Source: Flavobacteriales bacterium UBA5871 (GTDB lineage: Bacteria; Bacteroidota; Bacteroidia; Flavobacteriales_D; Crocinitomicaceae). Taken from it: a DNA stretch of 8,600 nt. Position numbers and translations under genes: made by a program. Shown piece by piece: positions 6,939 to 8,600 of this stretch (position 1 is the first letter of the stretch; every line of letters begins with the position of its first letter). The DNA is taken from the NCBI GenBank assembly GCA_002432085.1, contig DJFN01000146.1, positions 13,390 to 21,989 of the forward strand, written 5' to 3'. The notes under the pieces were generated by a model that searched no databases, was not told the origin of the DNA, and saw nothing but the letters and a program-made list of their open reading frames with translations.

Positions 6939-7260
6939 AGAAGAAATCCTGTTCCCAGATCGTTTTTTCGTTGTCGGCCAACACCAAACGGTGGTGAACG
7001 GAAGAATCCAGCGGCGTGGCTTCGTCTTCGATAGCGCTTAATTCGCCTTTCCAGTCACGGACAGACGGCATGGTATCGTTTACAAAAGCATTCAGCATGA
7101 AGGACTGAAACTCGGTTTGTTCTTTTACTTCCTTGAATTGTACGGTCGAGCGGTTCGACTGCAAGAAGACCTGCGATGCCACCGCAAAGCACACGGCAAT
7201 GATCGTGAGCGCGATCACCACTTCTGCTATCGTCGATGCCGGAATCCGTTTTACAGCCAT
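6928..7260 (-). CDS. Small minor pseudopilin, GspI-like
   Basis: A 110-residue protein with the N-terminus MAVKRIPA^STIAEVVIALTIIAVCFAVASQVF. The predicted leader is 8 residues with Ala at -1 and Glu at +5. The +1 residue is Ser rather than the usual Phe or Met. A hydrophobic helix to about residue 32 is followed by a short polar domain (QSNRSTVQFKEVKEQTEFQSFM, then a small beta-type tail). The size and position, between a GspK-like and a GspJ-like gene, fit GspI, the hub of the GspI-J-K tip complex in T2SS; this is inference from order, since the globular part is too divergent to name by eye. Its start lies within the last 10 nt of the upstream gene, and its end overlaps the GspJ-like gene by 11 nt. 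No Shine-Dalgarno sequence is evident. Confidence 0.75.
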   Translation of the reverse strand: MAVKRIPASTIAEVVIALTIIAVCFAVASQVFLQSNRSTVQFKEVKEQTEFQSFMLNAFVNDTMPSVRDWKGELSAIEDEATPLDSSVHHRLVLADNEKTIWEQDFFYEK

Positions 7261-8477
7261 GCGAGTACTTTTGATTGCACTTTGCTTTGTTCTTCGAGCC
7301 AGAGCGGCATGAGGAAATCGGCCGGAAGATCGGTTTGCGAGATCAGCGCGTCGACCAGGTGATTTCCATAGCTTCCGCCGCCCACGCGGGCAATGAGCTG
7401 ATTCGTATATAAACTGCCGATCACCGTGCCGAAAATTTCGGTTTCACCGCCGTTGTAGACCAAACCGGCAATTGTGGCATCTTTCCGGATTTCCAGGAAA
7501 GGCGGTTTTCGGTAATCGTACTGTTGAGTGGTCACAAGCACGCCGCCAAGCACCATAGCACCTTCTTCCAGCAAAATGTGTCGTCTGGAAAGCGGATGTT
7601 TCAGTAGCAGCTCGTTCAAAAGCAAGACGCTCGGGTAGAGGAGCTGGACATTCTTCCCGCAATGAATGCGTTCGTGAGCGATGGCCTGTACCGATCCGGA
7701 AAATCCTTCCTGGAAATGAATGACAGGTGCGATGAGAATAACGTTTTCAAGTTTCGCTTCCGAAAGCACGACAATGGAATCGAAGGAATGGATGATGACG
7801 TTGCCGGCGATGTTGTTGGCGATGGCGATCGGCTCGATCGTTTCGTAACAGGTTGTTCCATTGTGAAACGAATAATTGCTGTCTTTCGCCAGGTAAGGCA
7901 GATGCGGCAGGTTGGCCGTAAAATCCTGCGCGTCGATGTCGAACCATTCTTCCCGCAAAGCTGGGAGTGCCGTTTCGGCTGTTTTCGTTTCGCCGAAGAT
8001 CATTTCGTCGTAGGCGTAATTCTTTCCGGCAATATACGCTCTTTCAACGCGGGCATTTGGCAGAAAAGCGACACCTTCCACGCGGGTTTCGCCGGTTATT
8101 TTCAGTCCGGAAGCATTTCCCGGAAGGTAAAGCGCCGGCAGCTGCGGCACCTGTTTCGACCCGATGAGCGCTGAGCGTTTTTTATGCTGATTGCCTTTGA
8201 AGGTCTGCGTTGTGACCATATCGAACGCGCCCCAGCGGATTCTGCGGATCTTGCTCGTATCGCCGTTGGCGTGAATGAACTGCGCCGAATCGTCCACCGA
8301 AAGATGCTGCATACCGTATTGAACGGCCGCATAGCTGTCGAACAGCACGCGTTCTTTGTTATTGTGCAGCACTTCAATGCGCTTTTGTGTCGAGGCAATA
8401 AACAGCACGCCCGAGCAGATCAGACCGACCAGCAGGGAAAACACGATGGCATAGGAAAGTGCTGCAGCGCGGATCAT
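7251..8477 (-). CDS. Pilin-like membrane-anchored protein in GspK position, with beta-helix-like body
   Basis: A 408-residue protein. The N-terminus MIRAAALSYAIVFSLLVGLICSGVLFIAS is a single hydrophobic segment (about 6-29) after a tiny basic leader. This looks like a class of pilin without Glu at +5, as in GspK, which is also the tip pseudopilin lacking that residue. An amphipathic helix follows (QKRIEVLHNNKERVLFDSYA). From about 115 to 375 the sequence is a run of short beta-strand and turn units rich in V, I, G and N (LKITGETRVEGVAFLPNARV, NIAGNVIIHSFDSIVVLSEA, KDATIAGLVYNGGETEIFGT), which suggests a right-handed beta-helix or bactofilin-like solenoid. Two Cys (210, 273) could pair outside the membrane. 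I do not recognise the family. GspK is suggested by position and N-terminus, but normal GspK bodies are alpha-helical. The start overlaps the upstream gene (ATGA) and the end overlaps the next gene by 10 nt. Confidence 0.75.
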   Translation of the reverse strand: MIRAAALSYAIVFSLLVGLICSGVLFIASTQKRIEVLHNNKERVLFDSYAAVQYGMQHLSVDDSAQFIHANGDTSKIRRIRWGAFDMVTTQTFKGNQHKKRSALIGSKQVPQLPALYLPGNASGLKITGETRVEGVAFLPNARVERAYIAGKNYAYDEMIFGETKTAETALPALREEWFDIDAQDFTANLPHLPYLAKDSNYSFHNGTTCYETIEPIAIANNIAGNVIIHSFDSIVVLSEAKLENVILIAPVIHFQEGFSGSVQAIAHERIHCGKNVQLLYPSVLLLNELLLKHPLSRRHILLEEGAMVLGGVLVTTQQYDYRKPPFLEIRKDATIAGLVYNGGETEIFGTVIGSLYTNQLIARVGGGSYGNHLVDALISQTDLPADFLMPLWLEEQSKVQSKVLAWL

Positions 8478-8600
8478 GTGGATTTGCGTTTGAATAATGG
8501 CTTTTTCCCTGCCTTGCCGGCAGGCAGGTTTGCCTTCTTCTGCGGAATGCCGGCCTGCTTCATCAGCTCTTCCTTCTTTTTCGCTTCCTCGATCTTGGCC
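8474..8600 (-). CDS. C-terminal end of an unidentified Lys/Glu-rich protein (5' end outside window)
   Basis: The minus-strand frame is open from the right edge and ends TGA at 8476-8474, overlapping the next ATG by 4 nt (ATGA). The visible 41 residues begin AKIEEAKKKEELMKQAGIPQ and end KKPLFKRKST. They are strongly charged, probably helical at first, then a basic tail. No family can be named from so little. The ATGA overlap suggests it belongs to the same operon. Seven residues of the tail (LPAGKAG) are encoded by a GC palindrome at 8508-8528, which may be an inserted repeat rather than functional protein. Confidence 0.6.
   Translation of the reverse strand, partial: AKIEEAKKKEELMKQAGIPQKKANLPAGKAGKKPLFKRKST
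8508..8528. repeat. GC-rich palindromic repeat (REP-like) in a coding tail
   Basis: The 21-bp stretch CCTGCC-T-TGCCGGCA-GGCAGG is a perfect 20-bp palindrome apart from one extra T, so it could fold into a strong hairpin. It lies in frame inside the C-terminal coding tail. I recall short CCTGCC/GGCAGG palindromes as dispersed repeats in Bacteroidota genomes; that link is from memory. Only one copy is in this window. Confidence 0.55.

Noticed and set aside
1..8600. Frequent CGATCG / TCGATC words across the window
   Set aside because: They occur inside coding sequence in several frames and fit preferred codons (ATC, GAT, CGA-containing junctions). There is no spacing or palindromic array that suggests a signal.
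1..8600. CRISPR array, tRNA, rRNA, insertion sequence or transposase
   Set aside because: I saw no regularly spaced repeats, no tRNA-like cloverleaf and no transposase-like protein. Nearly every base is taken up by the secretion genes.

Overview
The window holds one tightly packed gene cluster, entirely on the minus strand, for a type II secretion (T2SS) / type IV pilus-like machine. I infer a member of the Bacteroidota. The reasons are the divergent T2SS with Ala rather than Gly before the pseudopilin cleavage site, the near absence of Shine-Dalgarno sequences (one clear AGGA before the GspJ-like gene), and dispersed C/G-rich repeats of a kind I associate with that phylum. The phylum call is inference, not proof.

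In transcription order (right to left) the layout is: the C-terminal end of an unidentified Lys/Glu-rich protein (8600-8474); a GspK-position pseudopilin with an unusual beta-helix-like body (8477-7251); a small GspI-like pseudopilin (7260-6928); a GspJ-like pseudopilin (6938-6450); the inner-membrane platform protein GspF (6459-5365); a 152-bp spacer with a repeat element (5364-5213); the major-pseudopilin candidate GspG (5212-4745); a peptidase-only prepilin peptidase (4744-4265); the assembly ATPase GspE (4263-2854); the secretin GspD (2853-958); and a GspL-like (PilM-PilN-like) bitopic protein that runs off the left edge (958-1). Apart from the F-G spacer, neighbouring genes overlap by 1-11 nt or are 0-1 nt apart, which points to strong translational coupling.

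Together the genes cover most of a secretion machine. GspE powers assembly on GspF and the GspL-like protein. The peptidase trims the pseudopilins. The G/I/J/K-like proteins would build the pseudopilus, and GspD forms the outer-membrane gate. GspM (PilO-like) would be expected just beyond the left edge. No GspC, GspH, PilT or cargo gene is visible.

The points most worth a second look are: a repeat that has become part of the GspG leader peptide, with an inverted partner in the spacer; a canonical EF-hand-type calcium loop in GspG; the beta-helix pseudopilin; three tandem STN/N0-like modules in the secretin; and the uniform Ala at position -1 paired with a peptidase that lacks the methylase domain.
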